Assembly (NCBI RefSeq): GCF_002483205.1
Contig: NZ_DLHM01000004.1
Span: forward strand, 278,906-342,905
DNA length: 64,000 bases
Direction of reading: 5' to 3'
Source: Flavihumibacter sp. UBA7668
GTDB lineage: Bacteria; Bacteroidota; Bacteroidia; Chitinophagales; Chitinophagaceae
How positions within the stretch are numbered: the stretch's first letter is position 1; each line of letters begins with the position of its first letter. Positions 8,226 through 17,411 of the stretch are shown piece by piece. Position numbers and translations under genes: made by a program. Under the pieces are notes generated by a model. That model did no database searches. It was not told the origin of the DNA and saw only the letters and a list, made by a program, of their open reading frames with translations.

Positions 8226-8960
8226 ATGCTCCAAATACAGCACCTGGAAAAAACCTATAAGAATGCGGTGGAACCATCTCTAAGGGGTCTCTCACTCTCT
8301 TTTTCAACTACCTGTATAGCTGGTTTGCTGGGGCCTAATGGTGCCGGTAAAACAACCACCATTTCCATTTTGTGTGGATTGGTGAAAGCAGATAGTGGAG
8401 CTGCCAGTTTACTTGGACTCGATGTTATAAAGGATGCAGAAGCAATTAAAAAGAGAATAGGTGTAGTGCCACAGTCAATTGCATTATATCCCACACTTAC
8501 CGCAGTTGAAAATTTTCAGTATATCGGGAAATTATATGGCCTGTCTTCCTCCGTTTTAAAATCGCGTATTACACATTATTTGCAAATTTTCGGATTGGAA
8601 AAAAGTGCGCAGAAAGCGATCCGTTATTATTCCGGTGGAATGAAAAGAAGAGCTAATATTATTGCGTCGCTTTTGCATGAACCGGAATTATTGATACTGG
8701 ATGAACCCACGGCCGGCGTGGATGTACAATCCCGTAATATGATCTTACAGTTTCTGCAGGAATACCATCAAATGGGACATGGAATTGTTTACACTTCCCA
8801 TTTACTTGAAGAGGCCCAGCAATTATGTGATGAAATCGCTATAATTGATCATGGCCAACTGGTTGTGCAGGGAAGGCCAAAGGAATTGATGCAGAACCAG
8901 CAGGCAGGAAGTCTGGAGCAGGTATTTTTACAATTAACAGGAAGCAGTCTTCGGGATTGA
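8226..8960 (+). CDS. ABC transporter ATP-binding protein
   Basis: A 244-residue ATPase subunit with Walker A GPNGAGKTTT (about residues 36-45), a Q-loop VPQS, the signature YYSGGMKRR, Walker B LLILDEPTAG and the switch histidine in YTSHLLEE. It belongs to the ABC-2 exporter type (CcmA/DrrA-like). It lies 7 bases after the BtrH-like gene and 1 base before the permease, so the pair is probably the exporter for the lipid or pigment made here. Confidence 0.93.
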   Translation: MLQIQHLEKTYKNAVEPSLRGLSLSFSTTCIAGLLGPNGAGKTTTISILCGLVKADSGAASLLGLDVIKDAEAIKKRIGVVPQSIALYPTLTAVENFQYIGKLYGLSSSVLKSRITHYLQIFGLEKSAQKAIRYYSGGMKRRANIIASLLHEPELLILDEPTAGVDVQSRNMILQFLQEYHQMGHGIVYTSHLLEEAQQLCDEIAIIDHGQLVVQGRPKELMQNQQAGSLEQVFLQLTGSSLRD

Positions 8961-8961
8961 T

Positions 8962-10257
8962 ATGAGAAAAATCATCGCCACTTTTATAAATGAGAGCAGG
9001 TTATTTGCCAAAGATCTGGCAGGGATGGCGCTGTTGTTTCTGATGCCGCTGGCTCTAACGGTTTTGATGGCCTTGATTCAGGATGCACCCTTTCGGGAAT
9101 ACCAGGATATCCGCTTTGAACTATTATGGGTGGACGAGGACGGTGGGAAAATGGCGCGTCAATTGGGAGAGGGATTTGATTCCATTCCTCAGTTTCGATT
9201 GATAAGGGAATTAGATGGTGCTCCGCTCACCACTCAAAAAGTAAAAGAACTGGTGCAGAAAGGAACATATAAAATGGCCGTGATAGTACCGGAAGGGGTA
9301 TCTGCTGAAGTAGCCAATAGTGCTAATCAGGTTGCCAATGAATTGGGCAGTAAAATGGGTGCTCCCGGAAAACTGCCGCAGCGCGAAAGCAGAAAAGTTG
9401 AGCTGCAGATTCTGTTTGATCCGGTAACCAAACAGGCGATGAAACTATCCATACTGAATGCACTGGAAAAACAGGTAACCAGGGTTCAGGCAGAAATCAT
9501 ATTAGCGCGACTGGAAGACAGAGTGGATGAGCAGGCAACTGACAGTTCCAATTTGCCCAAACTCAATCTGCAGGAGAAATTAAACGTGGTAAGTATAAAA
9601 GAAGAAGCTGCAGGAAAGAAGAATGGAGTAAACCTGAATACCAACTCCGTTCAGCACAATGTGCCGGCCTGGGCCTTATTTGGTTTATTTTTTATAATCA
9701 TCCCGATTGCAGGAAATGCCATTCGGGAACGCGAAGATGGTAGTCTGATGCGGATTAAAATGATACCTGGTTCCTATTTCCATATTCTGCTTGGAAAATT
9801 GAGTTTTTATGTGGTATTGGGTGTATTGCAATTTTTTGTGATGCTGGCCGCCGGGTCTTTTTTGATGCCCTTACTGGGATTGCCCTCTCTCCAAATTGGA
9901 TCAGCCTATGGCAGTATCCTGACAACGGTATTGGTTGTGGCCACTACGGCAACGGCGTATGGCGTTTTAATTGGCATCGTTTTTCAAACGCCGAACCAGG
10001 CACTTCCTTTTGGTGCCATCTCTATTGTAATTTTATCAGCCATTGGCGGGATCTGGGTTCCGGTAGAGATCCTGCCTGCCGGATTGCAAGAGCTTGCTCA
10101 ACTATCACCTCTGTATTGGGCGTTGGATTCCATCAATGATCTTTTTCTTCGGGATGGCTCCATCCTGAGTATCTGGAAAAAACTGCTGGTGCTGCTCTTG
10201 TTTGCGGCACTCTTTGTCTTCTTCGCCGGAATTATTGAATCCCGTCGCCGGCGCTAA
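8962..10257 (+). CDS. ABC-2 type transporter permease
   Basis: A 431-residue membrane subunit. One N-terminal membrane segment (about 15-35) is followed by a large extracytoplasmic part (about 40-225). Then come about five membrane segments with the NAIREREDGSL.RIKMIPGSYFHILLGK motif typical of ABC-2 permeases, and the tail ends in basic SRRRR. It partners with the ATPase one base upstream. It is the last gene of the darA arm; no strong terminator was found after it, only a weak GTGC-AAA-GCAC stem near 10289. Confidence 0.88.
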   Translation: MRKIIATFINESRLFAKDLAGMALLFLMPLALTVLMALIQDAPFREYQDIRFELLWVDEDGGKMARQLGEGFDSIPQFRLIRELDGAPLTTQKVKELVQKGTYKMAVIVPEGVSAEVANSANQVANELGSKMGAPGKLPQRESRKVELQILFDPVTKQAMKLSILNALEKQVTRVQAEIILARLEDRVDEQATDSSNLPKLNLQEKLNVVSIKEEAAGKKNGVNLNTNSVQHNVPAWALFGLFFIIIPIAGNAIREREDGSLMRIKMIPGSYFHILLGKLSFYVVLGVLQFFVMLAAGSFLMPLLGLPSLQIGSAYGSILTTVLVVATTATAYGVLIGIVFQTPNQALPFGAISIVILSAIGGIWVPVEILPAGLQELAQLSPLYWALDSINDLFLRDGSILSIWKKLLVLLLFAALFVFFAGIIESRRRR

Positions 10258-10488
10258 TCAATTCCCATCTTTTTTTAAAATGGCTTTGGTGCAAAGCACT
10301 GCTTCTTCAATTTTCCCCTCAATAGGAGTTAATAATTAGTATTGTTTGGTTAATAATCAGTAATAATAAAATAACTAGACAAGAATTATTAAAATATTGA
10401 TATGCTTTTGTTAATATTTAAGGAAGTATTCCTAATTTGTTAAAAATTCGGTTAAGGCTCTGATTTTTTAGGTATAAGTAACCACTGC
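10258..10488 (+). promoter_or_regulatory. A/T-rich spacer with a palindrome upstream of the ROK gene
   Basis: This 231-base spacer separates the resorcinol locus from the ROK-SusCD block. An imperfect palindrome, TTAAGGAA-GTA-TTCCTAA (10418-10435), lies 54 bases before the ROK start and just upstream of CTAATTTG, a near match to a -7 element. It could be an operator for the neighbouring regulator or for another factor. No gene is seen in the spacer. Confidence 0.35.
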
Positions 10489-11712
10489 ATGAGTTCGATT
10501 AAGAGAAGGATTATTAAACAGCTTTATTTCGGTAAAAAGCTTTCCGGCACGGATTTATCCGAGCGGATTCATCGCAGCTTACCGGTTACGAATAAACTGT
10601 TGAGTGAGATGAAGGGGGCTGGCGATGTGGTGGAATTGGGATTTGCCCCTTCAAAAGGGGGGCGCCGTCCCATGTTGTATTCACTGGATAAAAACTTTGG
10701 TTATATCGTATCAGTTGCAATGGACCAGTTATTTACCAGAATAGGGATTCTCACCATGGATCATGCGTTTGTGACGCCTATTGAGCGGCATGAACTGAAT
10801 TTGGGTAGTGAACCGGAAGCACTGAACATTCTGTGTAATCTGATAGAAAAACATATTCAGGCATCGGGTCTGGATATATCACGGATTATTGGCATAGGTA
10901 TTGGAATGCCCGGTTTTATTGATCTGGAGAAAGGAATCAATTATTCATTTTTCCGCTCGGAGAATGAAAGTTTGCAAAAGTTGCTGCAGGATCGGCTGCA
11001 TTTACCTGTTTTCATCGACAATGATTCCAGCCTGGTAGCATTGGCTGAATATCGTTTTGGAGCAGCAAGAGACAAGCGGAATGTAATGGTCGTGAATATC
11101 AGCTGGGGTATTGGGTTGGGAATGGTATTGAATGGTGAATTGTTCCGGGGCAATAATGGGTTTGCAGGGGAATTCAGTCATATCCCCATTTTCAGCAGCA
11201 ACAAATTATGCAGTTGCGGAAAAACCGGATGCCTGGAAACGGAAGCATCCTTATTGGTGTTGGTGGAAAAAGCTATCAAAGGGATTGAGCAGGGAAAGAT
11301 AACTAATCTTCCTGCAATCACTGTTTCCAATCCGGAAGAAGCCTGCAATGCAATCATCCGCATGGCATTAAAGGGTGATAAATTCTGTATCGAATTGATT
11401 TCTGAAATAGGCTATAATATAGGAAGGGGACTTGCTATCCTGATCCATATCCTGAATCCCGAGCTGATTATCCTGAGTGGGCGGGGAGCGGCTGCAGGAA
11501 AATTATGGAGTGCTCCAATTCAACAGGCGATCAATGAACATTCCATACCCCGATTGGCTGAACACACGGCCATTGAAATTTCTTCAGTGGGAATTAAAGA
11601 TGAACTCTATGGTGCAGCTGCCCTTGTAATGGAACATTATGACCGGGAAGTGCACAAAAAAACCAAACGTCTGGGAAATATCCAGCCACAAACCTTCGGA
11701 ATTTATAATTAA
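10489..11712 (+). CDS. ROK family transcriptional regulator (NagC/XylR type)
   Basis: A 407-residue ROK protein. The N-terminal 70 residues form a winged helix-turn-helix (GKKLSGTDLSERIHRSLPVTNKLLSEM). The rest is a sugar-kinase-like ROK fold with the zinc motif CSCGKTGCLETEA near residue 243, the EFSHIPI segment before it and an ATP-site-like GIGIGMPGFID. Such proteins repress or activate sugar-use genes in response to a sugar. It sits 17 bases before susC in the same direction, so it probably controls the SusCD block, perhaps with its own expression. Confidence 0.87.
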   Translation: MSSIKRRIIKQLYFGKKLSGTDLSERIHRSLPVTNKLLSEMKGAGDVVELGFAPSKGGRRPMLYSLDKNFGYIVSVAMDQLFTRIGILTMDHAFVTPIERHELNLGSEPEALNILCNLIEKHIQASGLDISRIIGIGIGMPGFIDLEKGINYSFFRSENESLQKLLQDRLHLPVFIDNDSSLVALAEYRFGAARDKRNVMVVNISWGIGLGMVLNGELFRGNNGFAGEFSHIPIFSSNKLCSCGKTGCLETEASLLVLVEKAIKGIEQGKITNLPAITVSNPEEACNAIIRMALKGDKFCIELISEIGYNIGRGLAILIHILNPELIILSGRGAAAGKLWSAPIQQAINEHSIPRLAEHTAIEISSVGIKDELYGAAALVMEHYDREVHKKTKRLGNIQPQTFGIYN

Positions 11713-11729
11713 TCATAAACTCAACTGCA

Positions 11730-14700
11730 ATGAAAAGAACAACGGTTCGAATGCTTTTGCTATTATTCCTGAGCGTATTCTCGGCATACGCCTTTGCTCA
11801 GCAAAAGAGAACAGTAACAGGTACTGTTCAAAATGAAGAAGGAGCTCCAATCTCAGGAGCAACATTTGTAATTAAAGGATCCCGAACTGGTGGTGCTACT
11901 GATGCCCAGGGTGGTTTCCTGATTAGCTTATCAAATGAAGGGACACTAGTTTTCAGTGCCATTGGGTATTTGTCCCAGGAAGTTTCTACAATTGGAAAAA
12001 ATGAAATTTTAGTTAAGCTGCAAAAGGATGATAAAAGCCTGGATGAAGTTGTGGTAACAGGGTTCGGTGTTAAAAAGCAAACACGTAAATTATCCTATGC
12101 CATTACAGAAGTAAAAGGAGAGGAATTAACCCGAGCCAATAATGCAAATGTAATTAATGCATTACAGGGAAAAGTTGCTGGTGTCATGATTAATCAGGGT
12201 GCTAGCGGTCCACAATCCAGTTCACGAATTCGTATTCGTGGAAATACTTCATTCTCTAGTAACAACTCAAATCCACTAGTAGTATTGGATGGTATCCTTA
12301 TTGAACCAGGCACAACCGGAAATGATTCATGGGGAGAAAATCCGGACTTTGGGAACATCATGAAAAACCTTAATCCGGACGATTACGAGAGTGTTACAGT
12401 TTTGAAAGGAGCTGCTGCAAGTGCATTGTATGGTTCAAAAGCACAAAGTGGCGTTCTATTAATTACTACGAAAAAAGGTTCAGCAAAAAAAGGACTGGGT
12501 CTTAGTTTTTCACATACCGAGTCATTTGATAAAGCGTATCGATTGGTAGATCTGCAAAATCAATATGGTGGTGGTATATATCCAACATTTGAAACGGATG
12601 CAGAGGGTAACCGACTGATCGATGTTGCCAATGCTGCCTATTTTTCTGGCGGATATTCTTTTGGGCCAAAGTTTGATGGCGGTATGGTTAAAGAAGCTGA
12701 TGGAAGAATGATTAAATATGAAGCAAACAACCCGCTTGATTATTTCCGTACTGGCAAGTTCATAAATTCGAACGTTGCAGTTGAAGGCGGAAATGAGAAA
12801 ACCACCTTCCGTTTGTCTTATAGTAATTTGTTCAATACCAGTATAATGCCTAATAATGATTTGAAAAGAAACAGTTTCACATTAAGGGCTACACATAAAG
12901 TATCAAATGCAGTTTCATTGGATGCAAGTGTAAATTATACTAATACAAAATCAAAGAATCCTGTTCGCCAGGGTAGTAGAAATAACCCGCTTTTTGCATT
13001 TACATATTATATGCCAAGGCATGTGGATATTGGATATTATGCTGAGAACTATATCAACGAAACAGCAGGAGGATATCTGGGAAGTCAAAATGCTAACTTG
13101 AACGACCCATATAGGTTAGGTTCATTATTCTTTGGATTATATGAAGATAATCGTGAAAGAACGGAAAACAATATCCTGGCAAATATTGATCTGAATATTA
13201 AAATCAATTCCTGGCTGAGTGCATTAGTTAGAACAAATACCAATTACTATACTGATTTCTATGAAAGAAAACAGCTGGGAAGTGGTGTTGGTTTTGCAGG
13301 TGGTGCCTATGAAATTTCACAAAATAACTGGCAAACTTTCCGGATTCAGGGGCTTTTAAATGCACAGAAAGAGTTGTCTGATAATTTTAGCACATCTCTT
13401 TCAGTGGGAGGGGAAACTTTTCGCAATATTGGAGGAATGTATAATAATTCATACACTAGCGGAGGGTTGAAAATTCCAGGTCTATTTGCTATAAATAATT
13501 CAATAAATCCTGCACAAACCGCTGCTAATCCAGCAGCTGGTAGAAGAACTGATGCAATTTATGCATATGGAGATGTCTCTTGGAGAGACCAATTGATATT
13601 AAATTTTAGTGCACGTAATGATTGGTCATCTACACTTACATATCGCGATGGGAGTGGAAGTAATTCCTATTTTTATCCAAGTGTCGGGTTGTCCTGGGTA
13701 TTTTCCGAAATGGAAGCTGTTAAGAACTTCTCAGCACTTTCTTTTGGTAAGTTAAGAGGCGCTATTTCGTGGAGTGGTCTTGATACAGATCCTCAACTTA
13801 CAAACCGTACCGGTTTTTATGGTTTAGTTGGTACTTTTAACAATGCAGGAAATGGAAATCAGTCTGTTTATGGATTTGATGGAAATACCTTAGGTAATCT
13901 AACTCTAAAGAATCAATTAACCCGTGAATTAGAATTCGGTGCCGATGTAAGGTTCTTTAACAACCGCCTTGGTTTGGATATAGCATGGTATAAAAAGAAT
14001 ACTTACAACCAAATTTTCCCGTTATCAGCTCCATCAGAAAGTGGAATAAGTTCCAGAATTGTAAATGGAGGTAACGTACAAAATCAGGGAATTGAAGTGT
14101 TGCTTACAGCAACGCCAATCAGAACTAAAAATTTGACCTGGAACTCTACAATTACGTTTACTAGAAACCGTAACAAAATTATTTCAATTGCAGAAGGAGT
14201 TAATTCCATTGATCTGGAGTTGGCATTTGGTGCAGATGTAGTAGCCAAAGCTGTTGCAGGTGGAGACTATGGAACTGTAGAAACAGGGTTTGCATTTGCC
14301 ACCTATCAAAAAAGAGATGCTAATGGTCAGCCTGTTGCGCATCCTTCAAATGGTCAAAGAGTAATTGGAACACCGAGTTTTGGTTCTACTGGTGGATATT
14401 ATAGTTTTATGCGTCAGCAGGATTACGATGGCACCAGAAAAGTTCTCGGAAGCATAATGGAAAAGTATCTGGCAAGTACTGTTCAAACATTGAATTATAA
14501 GAATTTTGTATTGAATGTTCAATTGGATGCAAAAATCGGTGGTTTGATGGCATCAGCTACTCACCAGTATGGATCTGCCAACGGGTCATTAAAAAACTCT
14601 TTGTTTGGGCGTGACCAGGAATCAGGTGGTGTATCATATGTAGATGGGAATGGTGTTACACGAAATGACGGAATTATTCCTCAAGGCGTACTGGCTGATG

Positions 14701-15107
14701 GTTTGACAGCTACAAACGCTTCTGGAGATTTAGTTGATCTGGGTGGAATGACCTATGATGAAGCAATAAAACAAGGTTTGCTAAAGCCTATACCTGCATA
14801 CGCTTATTATGAGAATTTATCTCAGTGGGCTTCAGGTATTCGTGAATACTCAGTTTTTGAAAATTCATGGGTTGCTGTAAGAGAAGTTTCAATTGGGTAT
14901 AATCTTCCAAAATCTCTGGTTAATAAGGTTAAAATGAATTCCTTAAGAGTAGGAATCACTGGTCGTAACCTTGGATATCTATATACTACAACTAAAGACG
15001 GAATTAATCCAGAATCTATCTATAGCAACAGAGCTGCAGCTTTTGCTGAATATGGTGGCTATCCATGGGTAAGAAGCCTGGGTTTTAATGTAAATGCTAC
15101 CTTCTAA
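11730..15107 (+). CDS. SusC/RagA family TonB-linked outer membrane protein
   Basis: A 1125-residue TonB-dependent outer membrane importer. It has a signal peptide (LLLLFLSVFSAYAFAQ, cleaved near residue 24). A carboxypeptidase-regulatory-like domain follows (TVTGTVQNEEGAPISGATFVIKGS). The plug domain contains DEVVVTGFG and the SusC signature NPDDYESVTVLKGAAASALYGS, and a 22-strand barrel ends in an aromatic residue (NVNATF). It works with the SusD-like lipoprotein 24 bases downstream to import a glycan or peptide; the substrate cannot be told. Codon use is more A/T-rich than in the flanking genes. Confidence 0.95.
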   Translation: MKRTTVRMLLLLFLSVFSAYAFAQQKRTVTGTVQNEEGAPISGATFVIKGSRTGGATDAQGGFLISLSNEGTLVFSAIGYLSQEVSTIGKNEILVKLQKDDKSLDEVVVTGFGVKKQTRKLSYAITEVKGEELTRANNANVINALQGKVAGVMINQGASGPQSSSRIRIRGNTSFSSNNSNPLVVLDGILIEPGTTGNDSWGENPDFGNIMKNLNPDDYESVTVLKGAAASALYGSKAQSGVLLITTKKGSAKKGLGLSFSHTESFDKAYRLVDLQNQYGGGIYPTFETDAEGNRLIDVANAAYFSGGYSFGPKFDGGMVKEADGRMIKYEANNPLDYFRTGKFINSNVAVEGGNEKTTFRLSYSNLFNTSIMPNNDLKRNSFTLRATHKVSNAVSLDASVNYTNTKSKNPVRQGSRNNPLFAFTYYMPRHVDIGYYAENYINETAGGYLGSQNANLNDPYRLGSLFFGLYEDNRERTENNILANIDLNIKINSWLSALVRTNTNYYTDFYERKQLGSGVGFAGGAYEISQNNWQTFRIQGLLNAQKELSDNFSTSLSVGGETFRNIGGMYNNSYTSGGLKIPGLFAINNSINPAQTAANPAAGRRTDAIYAYGDVSWRDQLILNFSARNDWSSTLTYRDGSGSNSYFYPSVGLSWVFSEMEAVKNFSALSFGKLRGAISWSGLDTDPQLTNRTGFYGLVGTFNNAGNGNQSVYGFDGNTLGNLTLKNQLTRELEFGADVRFFNNRLGLDIAWYKKNTYNQIFPLSAPSESGISSRIVNGGNVQNQGIEVLLTATPIRTKNLTWNSTITFTRNRNKIISIAEGVNSIDLELAFGADVVAKAVAGGDYGTVETGFAFATYQKRDANGQPVAHPSNGQRVIGTPSFGSTGGYYSFMRQQDYDGTRKVLGSIMEKYLASTVQTLNYKNFVLNVQLDAKIGGLMASATHQYGSANGSLKNSLFGRDQESGGVSYVDGNGVTRNDGIIPQGVLADGLTATNASGDLVDLGGMTYDEAIKQGLLKPIPAYAYYENLSQWASGIREYSVFENSWVAVREVSIGYNLPKSLVNKVKMNSLRVGITGRNLGYLYTTTKDGINPESIYSNRAAAFAEYGGYPWVRSLGFNVNATF

Positions 15108-15131
15108 GTTTAATTTAAACTTGTAAAAGAA

Positions 15132-16718
15132 ATGAAAAATTTAAAAAATATTTCCATAGGTCTTCTGTTAGCTGGAACAATGGTTACAACCTCCTGTAAT
15201 AAGGATAAATTTGTTGCAGCAAACATTGCACCTACGACATTATACGAGGTTAATCCTCAGGATCAGTTTCTCAGAGGTTCAATTTCTATTGCCAATGATT
15301 TTGAGTACTATTATGATGTTTATAGAAAATTAAATTATTGGTTACAGTATACGACGCCTTCGGCTGGTAACGGTGCCAACTTTAATTTACCGAGTGCTCA
15401 GTTTAATTATCGATATGGCAACTTTTATGGTAATGTAGGAGTAGCGTTAATGGATGCTATTGAGATAATTGATAAGATGCCTGATGAAGAAAAAGCTTCA
15501 CATGCTCAAATTAAAGCTGTTAGTGAAATCCTGCTTTCTTATTATGTTTTTTATGTTAGCGATATAAATGGCAGTATTCCGTTTTCTGAAGCTTTCCAGG
15601 CACGTTATGGTGGGACAATTACACCAAAATATGACTCGCAGCAGGAAATTTTCACCCAAACTGATAATTTAATCAAAGGGGCGGTTGCCTCCTTAAAAGC
15701 AAATTCGGCAAATCAGGTTGCATTGGGTAATAATGATCCATTTTTCAATGGGAATGTTACTAACTGGATAAAAGCGGGTAATGCATTACGTTTAAAAATA
15801 GGAATGCGATTAATGAAAAGGGATGTGGCAAAATTGACTGCCATTGCAAATGAAGTATTTGCAGACCCTGATCAAATGGCTTCCATTAGTGATTCATGGA
15901 TGCTTAAAGCTGGGCCTTCTTATGCAAATGCAACTGGCAACTGGAACCCCAGTGGATTTCTTGCAGGTAAGCCGGTTGTTGATTTTATGAATGCTAAAGA
16001 TGATCCAAGACTTAGAATATTTTACAGAGTAAATGCAGATCAGGAATATGTAGGGAGTTGGACTAGTCCGGATGATTCAAAAATTCCCGCAAATGCAGCT
16101 CTTTATCAGGAAGACAGCTCTTTTTCTGAACTGCAACATCGCATTTTTACCCCAAATCACAGTTATGGTACTGCAGGTGACGGTTCAGCATTTTTCCCTG
16201 TTTTAACTTATGCAGAATATTGCTTTATCAGGGCGGATCTTGCGGCAAGAGGGATTGCAGGATCAGATGCTGAAGTATGGTATAAAAATGGAATTATGGC
16301 CTCTATCGATTTGTATAATCAGCAAGCCAAATTGGCAAAAATTCCTGACTACGTTGAAGTTACTGCAAGCGAGAAGGATGCCTATTATGAGGAAGTGGGA
16401 GTTAAGTATGACCCTGCTAAAGCTACGGAGTTGATTGCTGTTCAGGCTTACCTTGATTTCTACAGAAATCCAATGGAAGCCTGGGCTTGGTGGAAAAGAA
16501 CAGGGTTCCCAAATACAACTTCTGTTCTCGCCTGGTCTGAATTGAAATCAAATGGAGCTACTCTTCCTTTGCCAAGAAGGGCGTCTCTTTCGCCATTACC
16601 TACAACGAGTTTGTTGTTTGAAAATCAGGCGGCTGCCTTCGAACAAATGGGTTCCGATCCGGAATACGGAAGTGGTCCTGGCGATGCTTTTGGTCGCGTT
16701 TGGTGGGATAAACAATAA
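15132..16718 (+). CDS. SusD/RagB-like outer membrane lipoprotein
   Basis: A 528-residue SusD-like surface lipoprotein. Its lipobox TTSC places the lipidated cysteine at residue 22, after the hydrophobic stretch ISIGLLLAGTMV. The body has the helical repeats of the SusD fold and the conserved C-terminal feature of this subfamily (YRNPMEAWAWWKRTGFP, then PLPRRA). It pairs with the SusC-like barrel upstream to form the lid-and-barrel importer. A strong terminator follows at 16735-16764. Confidence 0.92.
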   Translation: MKNLKNISIGLLLAGTMVTTSCNKDKFVAANIAPTTLYEVNPQDQFLRGSISIANDFEYYYDVYRKLNYWLQYTTPSAGNGANFNLPSAQFNYRYGNFYGNVGVALMDAIEIIDKMPDEEKASHAQIKAVSEILLSYYVFYVSDINGSIPFSEAFQARYGGTITPKYDSQQEIFTQTDNLIKGAVASLKANSANQVALGNNDPFFNGNVTNWIKAGNALRLKIGMRLMKRDVAKLTAIANEVFADPDQMASISDSWMLKAGPSYANATGNWNPSGFLAGKPVVDFMNAKDDPRLRIFYRVNADQEYVGSWTSPDDSKIPANAALYQEDSSFSELQHRIFTPNHSYGTAGDGSAFFPVLTYAEYCFIRADLAARGIAGSDAEVWYKNGIMASIDLYNQQAKLAKIPDYVEVTASEKDAYYEEVGVKYDPAKATELIAVQAYLDFYRNPMEAWAWWKRTGFPNTTSVLAWSELKSNGATLPLPRRASLSPLPTTSLLFENQAAAFEQMGSDPEYGSGPGDAFGRVWWDKQ

Positions 16719-16734
16719 TGATTATCAACTATAT

Positions 16735-16764
16735 AAAACCCCGGTCCAATGGATCCGGGGTTTT
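16735..16764 (+). terminator. Intrinsic terminator after susD
   Basis: AAAACCCCGG (16735-16744) pairs with CCGGGGTTTT (16755-16764); the inner TCC and GGA extend the stem around a short loop. The T-tract is part of the stem and continues as TTTTATTCTT. It ends the ROK-susC-susD transcription unit and separates it from the redoxin operon. Confidence 0.88.
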
Positions 16765-16810
16765 ATTCTTTTAGAGCAGTTTGGTCCGTTAAATTTTTGT
16801 ACTTTGAGTT

Positions 16811-17404
16811 ATGAGGAAAATGTGTTTGGGATTACTGTTTTTACTGTTAACCTCCATGCATGCATTGCAGGCGCAGGGGCTTCTTGGTCCCTTTGATGAA
16901 GATGCATTGAATAGATTTTCTGCTAAAGCGGTTAACCTTCCTTACAATGCCGGAATTCTGCAGCAGAACAAATGGACACTGCTGGTTTTCCTTTCTCCGG
17001 AATGTCCTTTAAGTAAAAATTATGCAGTTGTTATCCAACAACTCGCCAATGATTATTCGGATCAAATCCAGGCTATTGGGATTATTCCCGGTACCACGTT
17101 TTCAAAAAAAGAAATCCAGCAGTTTGCTGCAAAATATAAACTGAGTTTTCCTTTAGTTGTGGATGAAAAAATGACTGTGGTAAAAGCTGTCGAAGCAACA
17201 ATAACACCTGAAGTGGTTTTGATGACAGACAAAGCTTCTCTTATTTATCGGGGCGCAATAGATGATTGGGCTGTTGAGCTTGGAAAAAAAAGAACCAAAG
17301 CTTCCAGAGAATACCTGAGAGATGCCATCAGGCAAACACAGTCAAACATTCCTGTAACGCAAAAAATAAACCAACCTGTGGGCTGTCTGATTAACGAATT
17401 TTAA
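16811..17404 (+). CDS. Secreted redoxin-like protein (thioredoxin fold)
   Basis: A 197-residue protein with a signal peptide (MCLGLLFLLLTSMHALQAQ) and an AhpC/TSA- or redoxin-type thioredoxin fold. The active-site loop reads SPECPLSKNY near residue 64, giving one cysteine instead of CxxC. A second cysteine lies near the end (QPVGCLI). The IYRGAIDDWAVELGKKRTKASREYLRDA segment is typical of redoxins found beside c-type cytochrome and monooxygenase genes. It starts 47 bases after the susD terminator and lies 7 bases before the copper monooxygenase-like gene, so it may supply or remove electrons there. Confidence 0.82.
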   Translation: MRKMCLGLLFLLLTSMHALQAQGLLGPFDEDALNRFSAKAVNLPYNAGILQQNKWTLLVFLSPECPLSKNYAVVIQQLANDYSDQIQAIGIIPGTTFSKKEIQQFAAKYKLSFPLVVDEKMTVVKAVEATITPEVVLMTDKASLIYRGAIDDWAVELGKKRTKASREYLRDAIRQTQSNIPVTQKINQPVGCLINEF

Positions 17405-17411
17405 TGCTGCT

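Noticed and set aside
2126..10257. Complete flexirubin biosynthesis cluster
   Set aside because: Tyrosine ammonia-lyase, ketoreductase, dehydratase and acyltransferase genes typical of such clusters are absent from the window.
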